From Candidatus Paracaedibacteraceae bacterium (GTDB taxonomy: Bacteria > Pseudomonadota > Alphaproteobacteria > Paracaedibacterales > Paracaedibacteraceae): 64,000 nucleotides of DNA. A program made the translations under genes and the position numbers. The notes below the pieces were generated by a model. It was given only the letters and a program-made list of their open reading frames with translations. It was not told the origin of the DNA and did not search any database. Of the stretch, positions 35,850-45,257 are shown piece by piece (within the stretch, counting starts at the first letter, position 1; every line of letters begins with the position of its first letter). Location of the stretch: the NCBI GenBank assembly GCA_019636055.1, contig JAHBYH010000002.1:248001-312000 (forward strand), read 5' to 3'.

Positions 35850-36791
35850 ATGTCATTGAATGCTCTGCAAACTCAAGAAATCCTCAATCAACAAAAGGAA
35901 ATGCACCAAACACGACGGGCAACTGTACCGGCGTTAGAAGAAATACTCTTTGATGCGATTCCATTGCTGGATCACGGTTTTATTCGTGTGATTGACTATA
36001 TGGGAGATGACTCCGCGATTGTTCAAGCTGCTCGTGTTTCCTATGGTAAAGGCACCAAGAAAATCTCAGAAGATCAAGGTTTGATCAATTATTTGATGCG
36101 TCATCGCCATTCTACGCCGTTTGAAATGTGCGAAATTAAATTCCATATTAAATTACCAATCTTTGTTGCGCGCCAGTGGATTCGTCATCGTACCGCCAAT
36201 GTGAATGAATATTCGGCACGGTATTCTATCCTTGATAAAGAATTTTATATTCCGCAACCGGAACATTTGGCATCCCAGTCTAAAGTTAATAATCAAGGTC
36301 GAGGAGATGTTTTGGATGGGGAAAGAGCGGCACGTGTTATGCAGTTGCTAAAAGAAGATGCTTGCCGAGCTTATGACCATTATCAAGTGATGCTTAATGA
36401 AACCGAAACCGGTGAAAAAATTGACGAAAACGAAGATGGCTTGGCTCGTGAATTGGCTCGTATGAATCTGCCCGTCAATTTTTATACCCAATGGTATTGG
36501 AAGATTGACTTGCATAATCTGATGCATTTTTTGTCGCTACGCGCGGACTCCCATGCTCAGTACGAAATTCGCGTTTATGCCGAAGCCATGTTAGACGTTC
36601 TCAAAAAATGGGTTCCAATCACCTATCAAGCCTTTACAGATTACCGGGTGGGGTCTGCTCATTTATCCGCCAAGGGGTTGGATGTTGTGCGCTCTCTTTT
36701 AAATGGTAAAAAAATGACGCGTGAAGAATCTAAAATGGGCATTCGAGAATGGCGTGAACTTGAGGCTGTTTTACAAACAAAATTGGATTAA
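35850..36791 (+). CDS. thyX: Flavin-dependent thymidylate synthase ThyX
   Basis: FAD-dependent methylation of dUMP to dTMP using methylene-tetrahydrofolate. The ThyX signature [15 protein letters not shown] is exact, with [29 protein letters not shown] before it and [35 protein letters not shown] after. 313 aa. AAGGTGG stands seven bases before the ATG. ThyX replaces ThyA in many rickettsiae and other alphaproteobacteria. Confidence 0.96.
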   Translation: MSLNALQTQEILNQQKEMHQTRRATVPALEEILFDAIPLLDHGFIRVIDYMGDDSAIVQAARVSYGKGTKKISEDQGLINYLMRHRHSTPFEMCEIKFHIKLPIFVARQWIRHRTANVNEYSARYSILDKEFYIPQPEHLASQSKVNNQGRGDVLDGERAARVMQLLKEDACRAYDHYQVMLNETETGEKIDENEDGLARELARMNLPVNFYTQWYWKIDLHNLMHFLSLRADSHAQYEIRVYAEAMLDVLKKWVPITYQAFTDYRVGSAHLSAKGLDVVRSLLNGKKMTREESKMGIREWRELEAVLQTKLD

Positions 36792-36803
36792 GTCACTCCC
36801 TTT

Positions 36804-36820
36804 GACTCTCTAACAGAGTC
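36804..36820 (+). terminator. Small hairpin after thyX
   Basis: Arms GACTCT (36804-36809) and AGAGTC (36815-36820) with a five-base loop, a few bases after the thyX stop. There is no T run, so it is only a weak terminator candidate. Confidence 0.35.
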
Positions 36821-36873
36821 ATGAATCTTATGATTAGCTCTTTAATTCCGTGTGGAACAACTTTAATTTTCAA

Positions 36874-36952
36874 CTCTCCCTTTGCGGGAGACGCCTCCCG
36901 ACGCCAAGGCTTTGGGAGACAGGTCGCCTGAAAGGCGGATGAGGGGTAACCC
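36874..36952. repeat. REP-like palindromic element upstream of waaA
   Basis: A GC-rich block of nested inverted repeats in AT-rich surroundings: CTCCC-tttgc-GGGAG (36876-36890), a wider CTCCC...GGGAG pair containing GCCAAGGC, and CGCCT-gaa-AGGCG (36925-36937), ending GATGAGGGGT. Read on the minus strand it begins ACCCCTCATCCGCC, the layout of the common alphaproteobacterial REP family (CCTCATCCG... TCTCCCG). Its last GAGGGG lies eight bases before the waaA start and would serve as that gene's ribosome binding site. Confidence 0.6.
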
Positions 36953-36954
36953 AA

Positions 36955-38202
36955 ATGCTTAGATTATATCAGTGGTTAGTGATTCTAACAGCACCCTTTT
37001 TGAAGATCCATTTGCGGCGACGACTTGCGCGTGGGAAAGAAGACCCTGCAAGGTTGTATGAGCGTTTTGGCGGTGCCTCTTTGCCACGTCCTAAGGGAAA
37101 ATTGGTTTGGATTCATGCAGCGAGTGTGGGAGAGTCTATCTCTGTTTTAAAGCTTATTCAGGATTTAACAGACCAACACCCTAAGATCAAAATTCTGTTA
37201 ACAACAGGGACTGTAACGTCAGCACGTTTGATGGCACAACGATTGCCTAAATCTGTGATTCACCAATATATCCCGTTAGATGTGCCAAATTGGATGGCTC
37301 GGTTTTTGGATCATTGGCAACCTAATCATGTCATAATTCTGGAATCTGAGCTTTGGCCAAATATGCTCTCAGCAATAAAACAACGAAATTTATCGTGTTG
37401 GTTGGTGAACGCACGGTTATCTCCTAAGAGTTATCGTCGTTGGTGGTATTTAAAAGGGACATTTTCATCGCTCATGTCATCCTTTGATAAGATTTTTACG
37501 CCTACTTCTGAAACCCTAGAGCGTTTAAAAGATTTGGGGGCAAATCAGGCTGAACTTTCTGTTAATTTGAAATACACAACTGACCCTCTCCCCTTTGAGA
37601 TTCAAGAGGTTACGGCTCTAAAAAAATCTCTTAAACGTCCGATTATTGCCGTTGTCAGTACGCACGCAGGTGAAGAGTCGTTTATTTTAGAAAGTATCCA
37701 CATTTTGAGAAAAGAACACCCAAAGCTTCTGGTGATTCTCGCACCTCGACATCCCGATCGAGCTGAGACGGTATTGGGGATTTTAGCTGATCAGAGGATG
37801 AGCGTTGCTAGGCGTTCGCTTCGTGAGATCCCCTCTCAAAAAACGGATGTTTGGTTGATTGATACGATTGGTGATTTGGGGTTGGTTTATTCCTTGGCTC
37901 CTGTTTGTGTCTTAGGGGGATCTTTTGAAGCTATTGGCGGGCATAATCCCATTGAGCCTTATAATTTAGGGTGCATTGTTGTTCAGGGAAAACATACCTT
38001 TAACTTTACGGACACTAATCAGATTTTAGCTTCAGCTTTGACAGCAGTGACAACGCAGGCTGAGTTGTCAAAGGCATTATTGTCGTTATATGGTGACTCC
38101 ACTTTAGTTGAAACCAAAAAGGCATTTGGCCAACAGGTCTTAGCCTCTCAAAAACGCGGATTAGAAATTTTGATACAGGAAGTCGTTGAGGCTGTTTCAT
38201 GA
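36955..38202 (+). CDS. waaA: 3-deoxy-D-manno-octulosonic acid (Kdo) transferase
   Basis: Transfers Kdo from CMP-Kdo to lipid IVA at the inner membrane. An N-terminal hydrophobic anchor (LYQWLVILTAPFLKIHL) precedes the GT30 domain: ARLYERFGG, IHAASVGESISVLKLI (catalytic Glu), LLTTGTVTSARLMAQRLP, YIPLDVPNWMARFLDHWQPN, ESELWPNMLSAIKQRN, LAPRHPDRAE and GGSFEAIGGHNPIEP. 415 aa. The stop overlaps the lpxK start in ATGA. The gene shows that the cell makes lipopolysaccharide. Confidence 0.95.
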   Translation: MLRLYQWLVILTAPFLKIHLRRRLARGKEDPARLYERFGGASLPRPKGKLVWIHAASVGESISVLKLIQDLTDQHPKIKILLTTGTVTSARLMAQRLPKSVIHQYIPLDVPNWMARFLDHWQPNHVIILESELWPNMLSAIKQRNLSCWLVNARLSPKSYRRWWYLKGTFSSLMSSFDKIFTPTSETLERLKDLGANQAELSVNLKYTTDPLPFEIQEVTALKKSLKRPIIAVVSTHAGEESFILESIHILRKEHPKLLVILAPRHPDRAETVLGILADQRMSVARRSLREIPSQKTDVWLIDTIGDLGLVYSLAPVCVLGGSFEAIGGHNPIEPYNLGCIVVQGKHTFNFTDTNQILASALTAVTTQAELSKALLSLYGDSTLVETKKAFGQQVLASQKRGLEILIQEVVEAVS

Positions 38203-39143
38203 TGAAAGCGCCAAAGTTTTGGTATAAAAAATCTATCCTAAGTCTCCTTTTATCCCCTTTTGGTTGGATTTATGGGGTGATGGTTTGGTGTCGGTTAAAG
38301 AAATCTCAACCCAAGCTGGGTGTTCCTGTTTTGTGTGTTGGAAATCTGACATTGGGGGGATCAGGTAAAACGCCTGTTGTTATTGGTCTTGTCCAAGCTT
38401 TGAAGCAACAGGGACATGTGCCTCACATTCTAACCCGCGGATATGGTGGAAAAGGCTGGCAATCCGTTCAAGTAGATCTAAAAAAGCACACGGCTGATGA
38501 TGTTGGGGATGAACCGATTTTACTAGCTTCATATGCTCCAACGTGGGTTGGTGGAAATCGCTATGCCTCAGGACAACGAGCTATAAAGGCCGGAGCAACC
38601 ATTCTTGTGATGGATGATGGGTTGCAAAACCCAAGTCTATATCAGGACATTAAAATCGGTGTTTTCGATGGGAGTATCCCCATGAACAATATTTGTACAT
38701 TTCCGGCTGGCCCTCTACGTGAAAATTTTTCAAAAGGCCTAAAACGTTTGGACATTATGGTTTTGTTGAATTTTGAAGAACAACCAATTTGGGCAGATTC
38801 AGACCGGTGTGTGATTGGACAAACGGTGACAGATCAACAGCCAGAATTTTCTTCTTATATTGCTTTTGCTGGGATTGGTTATCCAGATAAATTTTTTAAC
38901 TTTTTAGATAAAATGAGATTTAATGTTATTGAACGACTTTCATTCCCTGATCATCATGTTTATACATGCCAAGAAATCGAAGTGCTTTTAGAAAAAGCAA
39001 AAATTCAACAAGCGCAACTCATTACTACTGAAAAAGACTTGGTTAAATTTCCCAAAAATGTTAAAAAAAACATTCAGCCCTTAAAAATAAGGTTAGAGTT
39101 GGACTGGACTGAAATAGTTAACAAAGCGTTAAAAAAAAATTAA
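38199..39143 (+). CDS. lpxK: Tetraacyldisaccharide 4'-kinase LpxK
   Basis: Phosphorylates the 4' position of the lipid A disaccharide precursor. P-loop-like GNLTLGGSGKTPVVIGL, HILTRGYGGKG, GDEPILLAS, VMDDGLQNPSLYQDIKIGVFDG and FPAGPLRENFSKGLKRLD are all family blocks; FPDHHVYTCQEIEVLLEKA and LITTEKDLVKFP close the protein. 314 aa, normal. It is coupled to waaA, making a lipid A-Kdo operon. Confidence 0.95.
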   Translation: MMKAPKFWYKKSILSLLLSPFGWIYGVMVWCRLKKSQPKLGVPVLCVGNLTLGGSGKTPVVIGLVQALKQQGHVPHILTRGYGGKGWQSVQVDLKKHTADDVGDEPILLASYAPTWVGGNRYASGQRAIKAGATILVMDDGLQNPSLYQDIKIGVFDGSIPMNNICTFPAGPLRENFSKGLKRLDIMVLLNFEEQPIWADSDRCVIGQTVTDQQPEFSSYIAFAGIGYPDKFFNFLDKMRFNVIERLSFPDHHVYTCQEIEVLLEKAKIQQAQLITTEKDLVKFPKNVKKNIQPLKIRLELDWTEIVNKALKKN

Positions 39144-39208
39144 CTCTTTCTTAACTTTGATTGAAAAACAATTAAGAATAAGAAGTTTTTATTTAGGTGG
39201 TTTGAACA

Positions 39209-40003
39209 ATGAACGCCCTTGAAAAAGAAATGTTATCCCTGTTAAAAATTGGTCGTGATAGTTATGGGTTTACCCATGTCCGCGCAGAATTTGAAGCAGA
39301 AGGGGTGCGGGAAGACGACCTGTTTCGCTTAGCAGAATTAACATTCAGGGCAGATCTCAACCTCATGCTAAAAATTGGGGGCAGTGAAGCTGTTTCCGAT
39401 TTGTTCAAAGCCAAACAAGTTGGTGCTACAACGATTATTGCACCCATGGTTGAATCATCCTATGCAACGTGCAAGTTTATCCAATCTGTCAAGCGTGCCT
39501 ATACAGAATCTGAGCGACCTGAAATGGAGTTTTTGGTTAATATTGAAACAATCCAAGGCTATGAGCAACGGGAAGCTATTGGTGATAAAATTGCGGATAA
39601 TGGATTAACCGGGGTTGTTTTTGGGCGGGTTGATTTTTGTGGTTCCTTGGGGTTGGGACGCAAGGATCTTAATGGATCCGAGATTACACGCCGTATTAAG
39701 GATGTGGCTCATCTTTGCCAAGATCGGAACCTCTTTTTTGCTGTCGGTGGCGGTGTTGATGCGGAAAGCGTTCCGTCCTTGAAAGAAATTTCACAAACCT
39801 ACCTTAACCGTTATGAAACCCGTAAAATTGCCTTTGATGCAGGGGCTCTTGCTTCAGGGAATGCTTCGCAAGGTTTGATGGAAGCATCCCGTTTTGAACT
39901 ATTGTGGATTCGAAACAAAGCGAGTTATTACAAATCTATTTCCCAAGAAGACCAAGATCGGTTAAAGTTGCTAGAACGACGAGTCATTGCCCTTGTGGCA
40001 TAG
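39209..40003 (+). CDS. HpcH/HpaI-type aldolase/citrate lyase family TIM-barrel protein
   Basis: TIM-barrel metal-dependent lyase fold. The metal-binding Glu lies in FLVNIETIQGYEQREAIG and the Asp in VVFGRVDFCGSLGLGR, the two family landmarks; VGATTIIAPMVESSYATCKFI and RNLFFAVGGGVDAESV are further barrel strands. 264 aa. The substrate cannot be assigned: the gene sits between lipid A genes and amino acid permeases, so a surface-sugar or keto-acid role is possible. AGGTGG precedes the ATG. Confidence 0.8.
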   Translation: MNALEKEMLSLLKIGRDSYGFTHVRAEFEAEGVREDDLFRLAELTFRADLNLMLKIGGSEAVSDLFKAKQVGATTIIAPMVESSYATCKFIQSVKRAYTESERPEMEFLVNIETIQGYEQREAIGDKIADNGLTGVVFGRVDFCGSLGLGRKDLNGSEITRRIKDVAHLCQDRNLFFAVGGGVDAESVPSLKEISQTYLNRYETRKIAFDAGALASGNASQGLMEASRFELLWIRNKASYYKSISQEDQDRLKLLERRVIALVA

Positions 40004-40011
40004 GATTATGA

Positions 40012-41187
40012 ATGGGTAGAGTGTTTGGATCGACATGTTTAATAGCAGGAACCGCCATCGGGGCGGGTGTCTTAGCTTTGCCTATGGTGTTGATTCACCT
40101 CAGCCTCGTGCAGTCCATTATTTTAATGGCTGTCGTTTGGCTTATTGCTTATTATTCAGCATTGTTGGGATCAGAGCTTGTATTAAGGGCAAAGGCGCCA
40201 TTGTCACTAGGATCTTTGAGTGAGAAATACAGTGGCCATGGTGCTCATGTTTTTGGGCAAATTTGTTTTCTTGGGCTTTGCTATGCTCTGTTGTCAGCCT
40301 ATCTATCTGGAACATCTTCATTAGTGTTGGTAGCTAAACCCGACTGGGATACGTCGTTAGTCTTAGGTTTATCGTCGATTTCCTATTTGTTTGTCCTCGT
40401 CCTATCTTTAGGAATCATTGATAAAATCAATCGTGTTTTGTTTTTGATTATGTTAATGATTTTAATTGGGTTTACTGGAATTCTTGGCCAGTTTATCGAT
40501 TGGAAAATACCTGTATTAGAAGGATTGCAGACGGGATCAATATCATCTATGTTGGCTGCTGTTCCTGTTGTCTTCACATCGTTTGGCTTTCAAATTATTT
40601 TTCACACCATTGGTCAGTATTTGAATTTATGTCCAACCAAAATGAGGCGGTCTTTTTTCTGGGGAAGCTTCATACCAGCATGTGCTTATGTAGTTTGGAC
40701 CTGTGTGAGTTTATTGGCTATTTCTAGCAAGAACCCTGATCTTATTGGGGCAATTCAGCAAAAACCCTTGGATGTTGGACAGTTTATGACTGTGCTGGGA
40801 TCAATTACTCAGTCGCTAGTATTTACGAAACTATCTTGGGTTCTGTCAATTCTAGCAATTGTAACTTCCGGAATTGGGGTTGGTTTGGGGTTGGTTCATA
40901 CCCTTGAAACTTACTTAAAAAATAGATTTATGTCCGCCCTGGTGACGATTATTCCTGCGTATCTTGTGGTTTCTTTTATTCCGGGCGCTTTTATTAAAGC
41001 CTTGGGGTTTGCTGGGATGATTCTTGTGGTAATCGCATTATTGCTCCCAATCTACCTTCTCTATCGGTCTGACGACCGAGATACATTTTACTCTATTTTA
41101 AAAAATAAATTATTACGATGGATTATGGTTCTGCTTAGTTTTGGAATCATGGCCATTGAGATTGCTCACTTATTAAACTGGTTATAA
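40012..41187 (+). CDS. Aromatic amino acid permease, TyrP/Mtr (HAAAP) family, copy 1
   Basis: Eleven-helix H+-coupled importer of tyrosine or tryptophan type. It begins FGSTCLIAGTAIGAGVLALPMVL, the hallmark of the HAAAP group, then WLIAYYSALLGSELVLRAK, PVVFTSFGFQIIFHTIGQYLN (the TSFGFQ motif) and PGAFIKALGFAGMILVVIALLLPIYLL. 391 aa. It follows the aldolase by eight bases and precedes a paralogue by three, so all three are probably one transcript. Confidence 0.9.
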   Translation: MGRVFGSTCLIAGTAIGAGVLALPMVLIHLSLVQSIILMAVVWLIAYYSALLGSELVLRAKAPLSLGSLSEKYSGHGAHVFGQICFLGLCYALLSAYLSGTSSLVLVAKPDWDTSLVLGLSSISYLFVLVLSLGIIDKINRVLFLIMLMILIGFTGILGQFIDWKIPVLEGLQTGSISSMLAAVPVVFTSFGFQIIFHTIGQYLNLCPTKMRRSFFWGSFIPACAYVVWTCVSLLAISSKNPDLIGAIQQKPLDVGQFMTVLGSITQSLVFTKLSWVLSILAIVTSGIGVGLGLVHTLETYLKNRFMSALVTIIPAYLVVSFIPGAFIKALGFAGMILVVIALLLPIYLLYRSDDRDTFYSILKNKLLRWIMVLLSFGIMAIEIAHLLNWL

Positions 41188-41190
41188 AAA

Positions 41191-42402
41191 ATGAATAGAA
41201 CCTTTGGTTCAATCTGCATGATTGCAGGAACAGCTATCGGTGCAGGTATGATTGCTCTACCGATGACGCTTGCCAAACTCGGTGTATTAGGCAGCTTAAC
41301 ATTAATGTTGGGGACATGGCTTGTTATTTATTATTCGGCGTTAATAGGCTCTGAATTAACATTGCGGGTTAAAGAAAATTTATCCCTGAACGAGATTGCT
41401 CATCGTTTGAGTGGTAAGGGAACTGCATTCGCTGCCATGGCATGTGTGATGATTCTATCCTATGCCTTAATTGCTGCTTATTTATATGGAGGAAGCTCTA
41501 TTACTGCATCCATATGCCAATCTTTGTGGGGGGAAAGTCCTGATCCATATAACCTCATTCAGTATTTTTCATTAGCAATGATGGTTGTATTGGTTCTGGG
41601 GATCACTTGGGTTGATTATATCAATCGCTTGATGTTTTTTGCCCTCATCGGTATTTTGGGCGTCACTATTGTTGGATTAGGGGTGACTGTTAATTTTCAA
41701 TCGTTGCCAACGTTAACCGATAAAACTTTTGATGTTTCCACGTGGACGGTTGCGATTCCTGTGATCTTTACGTCTTTTGGTTTTCAGATGATGATTCCTG
41801 CTATGTCAGGGTATTTGAATCGGGATAGTCACCTTTTAAAAACAGCTTTTCTTTGGGGGAGCTTAATTCCTGTTGCGATCTATTTAGCGTGGACAGTATC
41901 AACTCTTGGCACCTTGACAACGCATCATATTGATTCTTTTAATCAGGTTCTGTCTGGGACCATTGATGTGGGTGATTTTGTCAAAATGCTCTCGAGTTCG
42001 GCTTCATGGCGTCATTTACAGCATTTGGTCTGGGGGGTATCTTTTTTTGCGATTATCACCTCTGCTTTTGGGGTGGCGTTGGGATTGATCGATTTATGGA
42101 AGCGCTTATTGGCCCATAGATTTCAGGGGGTTGTCCTGCAAAGCGTGGCGGCATTTTTAACAATAGTTCCATCTTTTATTATTGCCTTGTTAACACCGGG
42201 AGCCTTTATTAAAGCTTTGGGATTTGCTGGGATGATTTTGGTTGTAATTGCCATTGTTTTGCCAATCTATCTTTTGTTCAAAAGCGACCAGAATAGTAAA
42301 ATGACTTATTTTAAGATCACTCAGCATAAAGGCCTAAGAGTATTAGTCCTAGGCCTTGCTTTTGGATTGATTGCCTGTGAGATCTGGAATTTATATCAAT
42401 AA
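41191..42402 (+). CDS. Aromatic amino acid permease, TyrP/Mtr (HAAAP) family, copy 2
   Basis: Tandem paralogue of the preceding permease with the same blocks: FGSICMIAGTAIGAGMIALPM, WLVIYYSALIGSELTLRVKENLSLN, PVIFTSFGFQMMIPAMSGYLNRD and the near-identical PGAFIKALGFAGMILVVIAIVLPIYLL. 403 aa. The two copies differ in most loops, which points to an old duplication with separate substrates. Members of this family are retained in amino-acid-dependent intracellular bacteria. Confidence 0.9.
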   Translation: MNRTFGSICMIAGTAIGAGMIALPMTLAKLGVLGSLTLMLGTWLVIYYSALIGSELTLRVKENLSLNEIAHRLSGKGTAFAAMACVMILSYALIAAYLYGGSSITASICQSLWGESPDPYNLIQYFSLAMMVVLVLGITWVDYINRLMFFALIGILGVTIVGLGVTVNFQSLPTLTDKTFDVSTWTVAIPVIFTSFGFQMMIPAMSGYLNRDSHLLKTAFLWGSLIPVAIYLAWTVSTLGTLTTHHIDSFNQVLSGTIDVGDFVKMLSSSASWRHLQHLVWGVSFFAIITSAFGVALGLIDLWKRLLAHRFQGVVLQSVAAFLTIVPSFIIALLTPGAFIKALGFAGMILVVIAIVLPIYLLFKSDQNSKMTYFKITQHKGLRVLVLGLAFGLIACEIWNLYQ

Positions 42403-42463
42403 TAAATAGTCTGGAAGGCCCTACGTAGCCTTGTCCTTGGATTTACCGTACTCCTTATTGATA

Positions 42464-43963
42464 TTATTCAATCTCTTTTGAATCCCATTCGAGTGACTTA
42501 TCATTAAAGGTATAGAGCTTGGGTGAATCAAATTTACCCTCATAGGTAATGATCGCCATACGTTCTTGCCGATCCATACTTGAAAAACTCCCGAGTCCTA
42601 TTGATCCTTGATAATCAACAAAGCGAACAGTAAATGTTTTTTTCTTATTAAGTTCCGGGATTATTTTTTGGAGCTCTTCAAGACTTGAAACTTTTTTGCC
42701 ATCCAGTTCACGAATCATGAAGAGGCGAGATGATGGAAAAAAGGGGTGGCTAAAAACTTCACCTTTGGTTATAGACTTAAATGGTGATGTTTGTCCCATA
42801 CCCATGACAAAAACACCTGGTTTTTGTTCACCAAACAAATATTTAACATATTCATTTCCTTCAAACCAAGTTACATCAGCAAAAGAAACAAACTTTTTAT
42901 AGGGTGAGGTAGATAAAAGTGTTGGGGTTACTTTAACATCCAGAAGCTTACCATTTTGGTAAATCCCTAAAGTAATTTCCTTACCTTGGGCATGATTAAC
43001 AATTTTTTCAAAGTCATACAGGTTTGGCCCAACAAGGTCCCCGTTGACTGACCACAAAACATCCCCAATTTCAATAGATTCGCTTGCCTTTGTTCCCTTA
43101 ACTGTCCCTTGAATAACAGCAATTTTATTGTGAGAATCAGGAAATTTCTCTTTGTATGTTGCAATAGCTTCTTTTGATAGGATCCCTGCTTTTTCATAAT
43201 CTGACAATGATCCGTAACCAGGGACAGCACCGGTTGTGTAAATTTCTGGAATCTTATCTTGCTTTAGAGCGACTAGAGCATCTTGAATATAACTAATGGG
43301 TAGGCCCGATCCAGAGGTGAATTTTCCGCCGTAAACAATACCAACAACTTTTCCTAGATCATCAAAAATTGGCGACCCGCTGGCCCCGCCAACCGTAAGA
43401 CCTGAAAAACTAAAGGATTGCTCGCCATAAGGGCCAAGGTTTTCAAAAATACTATACACAGTTCCTTTGAAGGTAGAAAACTCATCGCGTGCCGAATTTC
43501 CCATAGAATAAACCGTATCATTAACACTAATGGGTTTTTGAGAAAATTCTAGAGCAATGGCTGTTTTGGGTAGTTTTTCCGGATTAACTTTTAAAAAGGC
43601 ATAGTCCCCTAATGTTGCAAATGGGATGTGTTTAGCCTCTGCTGATGAACCGTCTGAAAATTTAACAGAATAGGTGCTGACTGTCATGTCGCCAGCGACG
43701 TGTTTATTGGTAGCAATTATGCCTTTATCACGATCAACAATGAATCCGCTACCAGCCCAAGAAACCCGCTCATTGGCATCAACATTCGCATAGGTTTTAA
43801 CATCAATGACAACAACACCCTTGCGAACAAGGTCTAGGATTCTTTTTTTTCCTTTTGAATCAACTGGTTGTTCCTCTTGTAACGGTTGAGAAATTGCTGT
43901 TTCGGTTGCATGTATCTGGGACAAAGAAGACAATAAAAGAGCAATTAACAATTTTTGTGGCAT
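42464..43963 (-). CDS. Secreted trypsin-like serine protease with PDZ region (Deg-like)
   Basis: A signal peptide (MPQKLLIALLLSSLSQIHA) is followed by an S1C-type protease domain at about residues 45-235. The catalytic triad is His in IIATNKHVAGD, Asp in LGDYAFLKV and Ser in VGGASGSPIFD. A PDZ domain follows (IEIGDVLWSVNGDLVGPNLYDFEKI) with a second divergent PDZ-like segment near the C-terminus (FMIRELDGKKVSSLEELQKII). 499 aa. AGGAG stands nine bases before the ATG. Sequence around the active site differs from DegP/DegQ, so the target is unclear; periplasmic or exported action is expected. Confidence 0.88.
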   Translation of the reverse strand: MPQKLLIALLLSSLSQIHATETAISQPLQEEQPVDSKGKKRILDLVRKGVVVIDVKTYANVDANERVSWAGSGFIVDRDKGIIATNKHVAGDMTVSTYSVKFSDGSSAEAKHIPFATLGDYAFLKVNPEKLPKTAIALEFSQKPISVNDTVYSMGNSARDEFSTFKGTVYSIFENLGPYGEQSFSFSGLTVGGASGSPIFDDLGKVVGIVYGGKFTSGSGLPISYIQDALVALKQDKIPEIYTTGAVPGYGSLSDYEKAGILSKEAIATYKEKFPDSHNKIAVIQGTVKGTKASESIEIGDVLWSVNGDLVGPNLYDFEKIVNHAQGKEITLGIYQNGKLLDVKVTPTLLSTSPYKKFVSFADVTWFEGNEYVKYLFGEQKPGVFVMGMGQTSPFKSITKGEVFSHPFFPSSRLFMIRELDGKKVSSLEELQKIIPELNKKKTFTVRFVDYQGSIGLGSFSSMDRQERMAIITYEGKFDSPKLYTFNDKSLEWDSKEIE

Positions 43964-44046
43964 TTTGTGGGCTCCTGTTGTGAATTAAATCATTTAAAAG
44001 ATAGGTTAAGAACGTTAATATAACTTTAACAGAAAGTTATTATTGA

Positions 44047-45135
44047 ATGAAATTAGCCCTATTTATATCCTCTCTCGGATCTGGTGGAGCAGAGCGTGTT
44101 ATATCTGACCTTGCGAATCATTGGACTCAGTGTGGTCACGATGTGCACTTAATCACTTTTGCGTCCCGTGACGAAATACCATTTTACCCATTGGATGAAA
44201 AAATCACAATTCACCCTTTGAACTTATTAGCCGAAACATTGTCAATATTTAAGAGATTTGTTAATATAATCAATCGATTAATCGTCATAAGACGAACGGT
44301 TAAGTTTCTCAAACCAGACAGAATCCTATCTTTTGTCGATATTACCAATATCACTGTTTTAATGGCAACTTTGGGGCTTAAAATACCTGTGGTTGTATCA
44401 GAGCGGATAGACCCCCATTTTCACAATATTTCTAATTTATACAAAAGGTTGAGACTATTTTTTTATCCTAAAGCTGATAAAATTATTGCTCAGACTCGAA
44501 ATGCTGCTGATTATTTTGATCTGAAAAATAAAATGATAATACAAAATATCGTCCCTATGCCGTTACACAAAAAATCTGCTTGGGGTTCTATGATTAACAT
44601 TATCTGTGTTGGTAGGCTTAGTTTGCAGAAGAATCATGACTGGCTCATCCGTGTATTTGAGAAAGTTGGATTTTTACCTCCCAATACAAGCCTCACCATT
44701 TATGGTGAAGGCCCCGAGCGTGCAAATCTTGAAAGGTTAATTCGTCAACTAAAATTAGAAGATCGTATTTTTCTGCCGGGTGCTGTTAAAAATATCCAAG
44801 AAAAATTAGCTGAAGCTGACCTTTTTATTTTTCCGTCGCGGTATGAAGGGTTTCCTAATGCTTTGTGTGAAGCAATGGCCGTGGGTTTACCCGTTATTGC
44901 TTCTAACTGTACTGGTAATATTGACGTGGTTGAGGATGGTTGTAATGGGTTGCTGTTTCCAATTGGTAACGAAGAAGCACTAATAAATCATATGAAAATT
45001 CTATGTGATGATGCTGGGTTACGTGAAAAGTTAGGGAAAAAAGCTATGGAGATTTCGGACACTTATAGCCCTGAAAAAATATATAGGCTTTGGGATGAAA
45101 CCGTAATAAAATTAACTGAGTTTAATAAATTTTAG
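44047..45135 (+). CDS. Glycosyltransferase family 4 protein
   Basis: Predicted retaining GT-B glycosyltransferase. The N-terminal donor/acceptor domain starts LFISSLGSGGAERVISDLANHW; the C-terminal nucleotide-sugar domain has IICVGRLSLQKNHDWLIRVFEKV, LTIYGEGPERANLERLI and EGFPNALCEAMAVGLPVIASNCTGNIDVVEDG (EX7E motif). 362 aa. It stands alone, divergent from the Deg-like protease, is visibly more A/T-rich than its neighbours and has a weak ribosome binding site, which hints at transfer. The sugar is unknown; surface polysaccharide or O-antigen synthesis is likely. Confidence 0.88.
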   Translation: MKLALFISSLGSGGAERVISDLANHWTQCGHDVHLITFASRDEIPFYPLDEKITIHPLNLLAETLSIFKRFVNIINRLIVIRRTVKFLKPDRILSFVDITNITVLMATLGLKIPVVVSERIDPHFHNISNLYKRLRLFFYPKADKIIAQTRNAADYFDLKNKMIIQNIVPMPLHKKSAWGSMINIICVGRLSLQKNHDWLIRVFEKVGFLPPNTSLTIYGEGPERANLERLIRQLKLEDRIFLPGAVKNIQEKLAEADLFIFPSRYEGFPNALCEAMAVGLPVIASNCTGNIDVVEDGCNGLLFPIGNEEALINHMKILCDDAGLREKLGKKAMEISDTYSPEKIYRLWDETVIKLTEFNKF

Positions 45136-45148
45136 AAAACTTCAAAAC

Positions 45149-45178
45149 AAAAAAGCTTGACCAGATTGTCTTTTTTTT
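45149..45178 (+). terminator. Rho-independent terminator after the glycosyltransferase gene
   Basis: A7-type arm AAAAAAG (45149-45155) pairs with CTTTTTT (45170-45176), with an inner GAC/GTC pair set, followed by more T residues (eight in total). It lies 13 bases after the stop. Confidence 0.6.
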
Positions 45179-45257
45179 GCCAAAGTGAACGATATTGTGT
45201 TGTATTTTATTCTCGGCAACCTTGTCTAGAGCTTATTAAAGAAAGGGTTTGTTCGCA

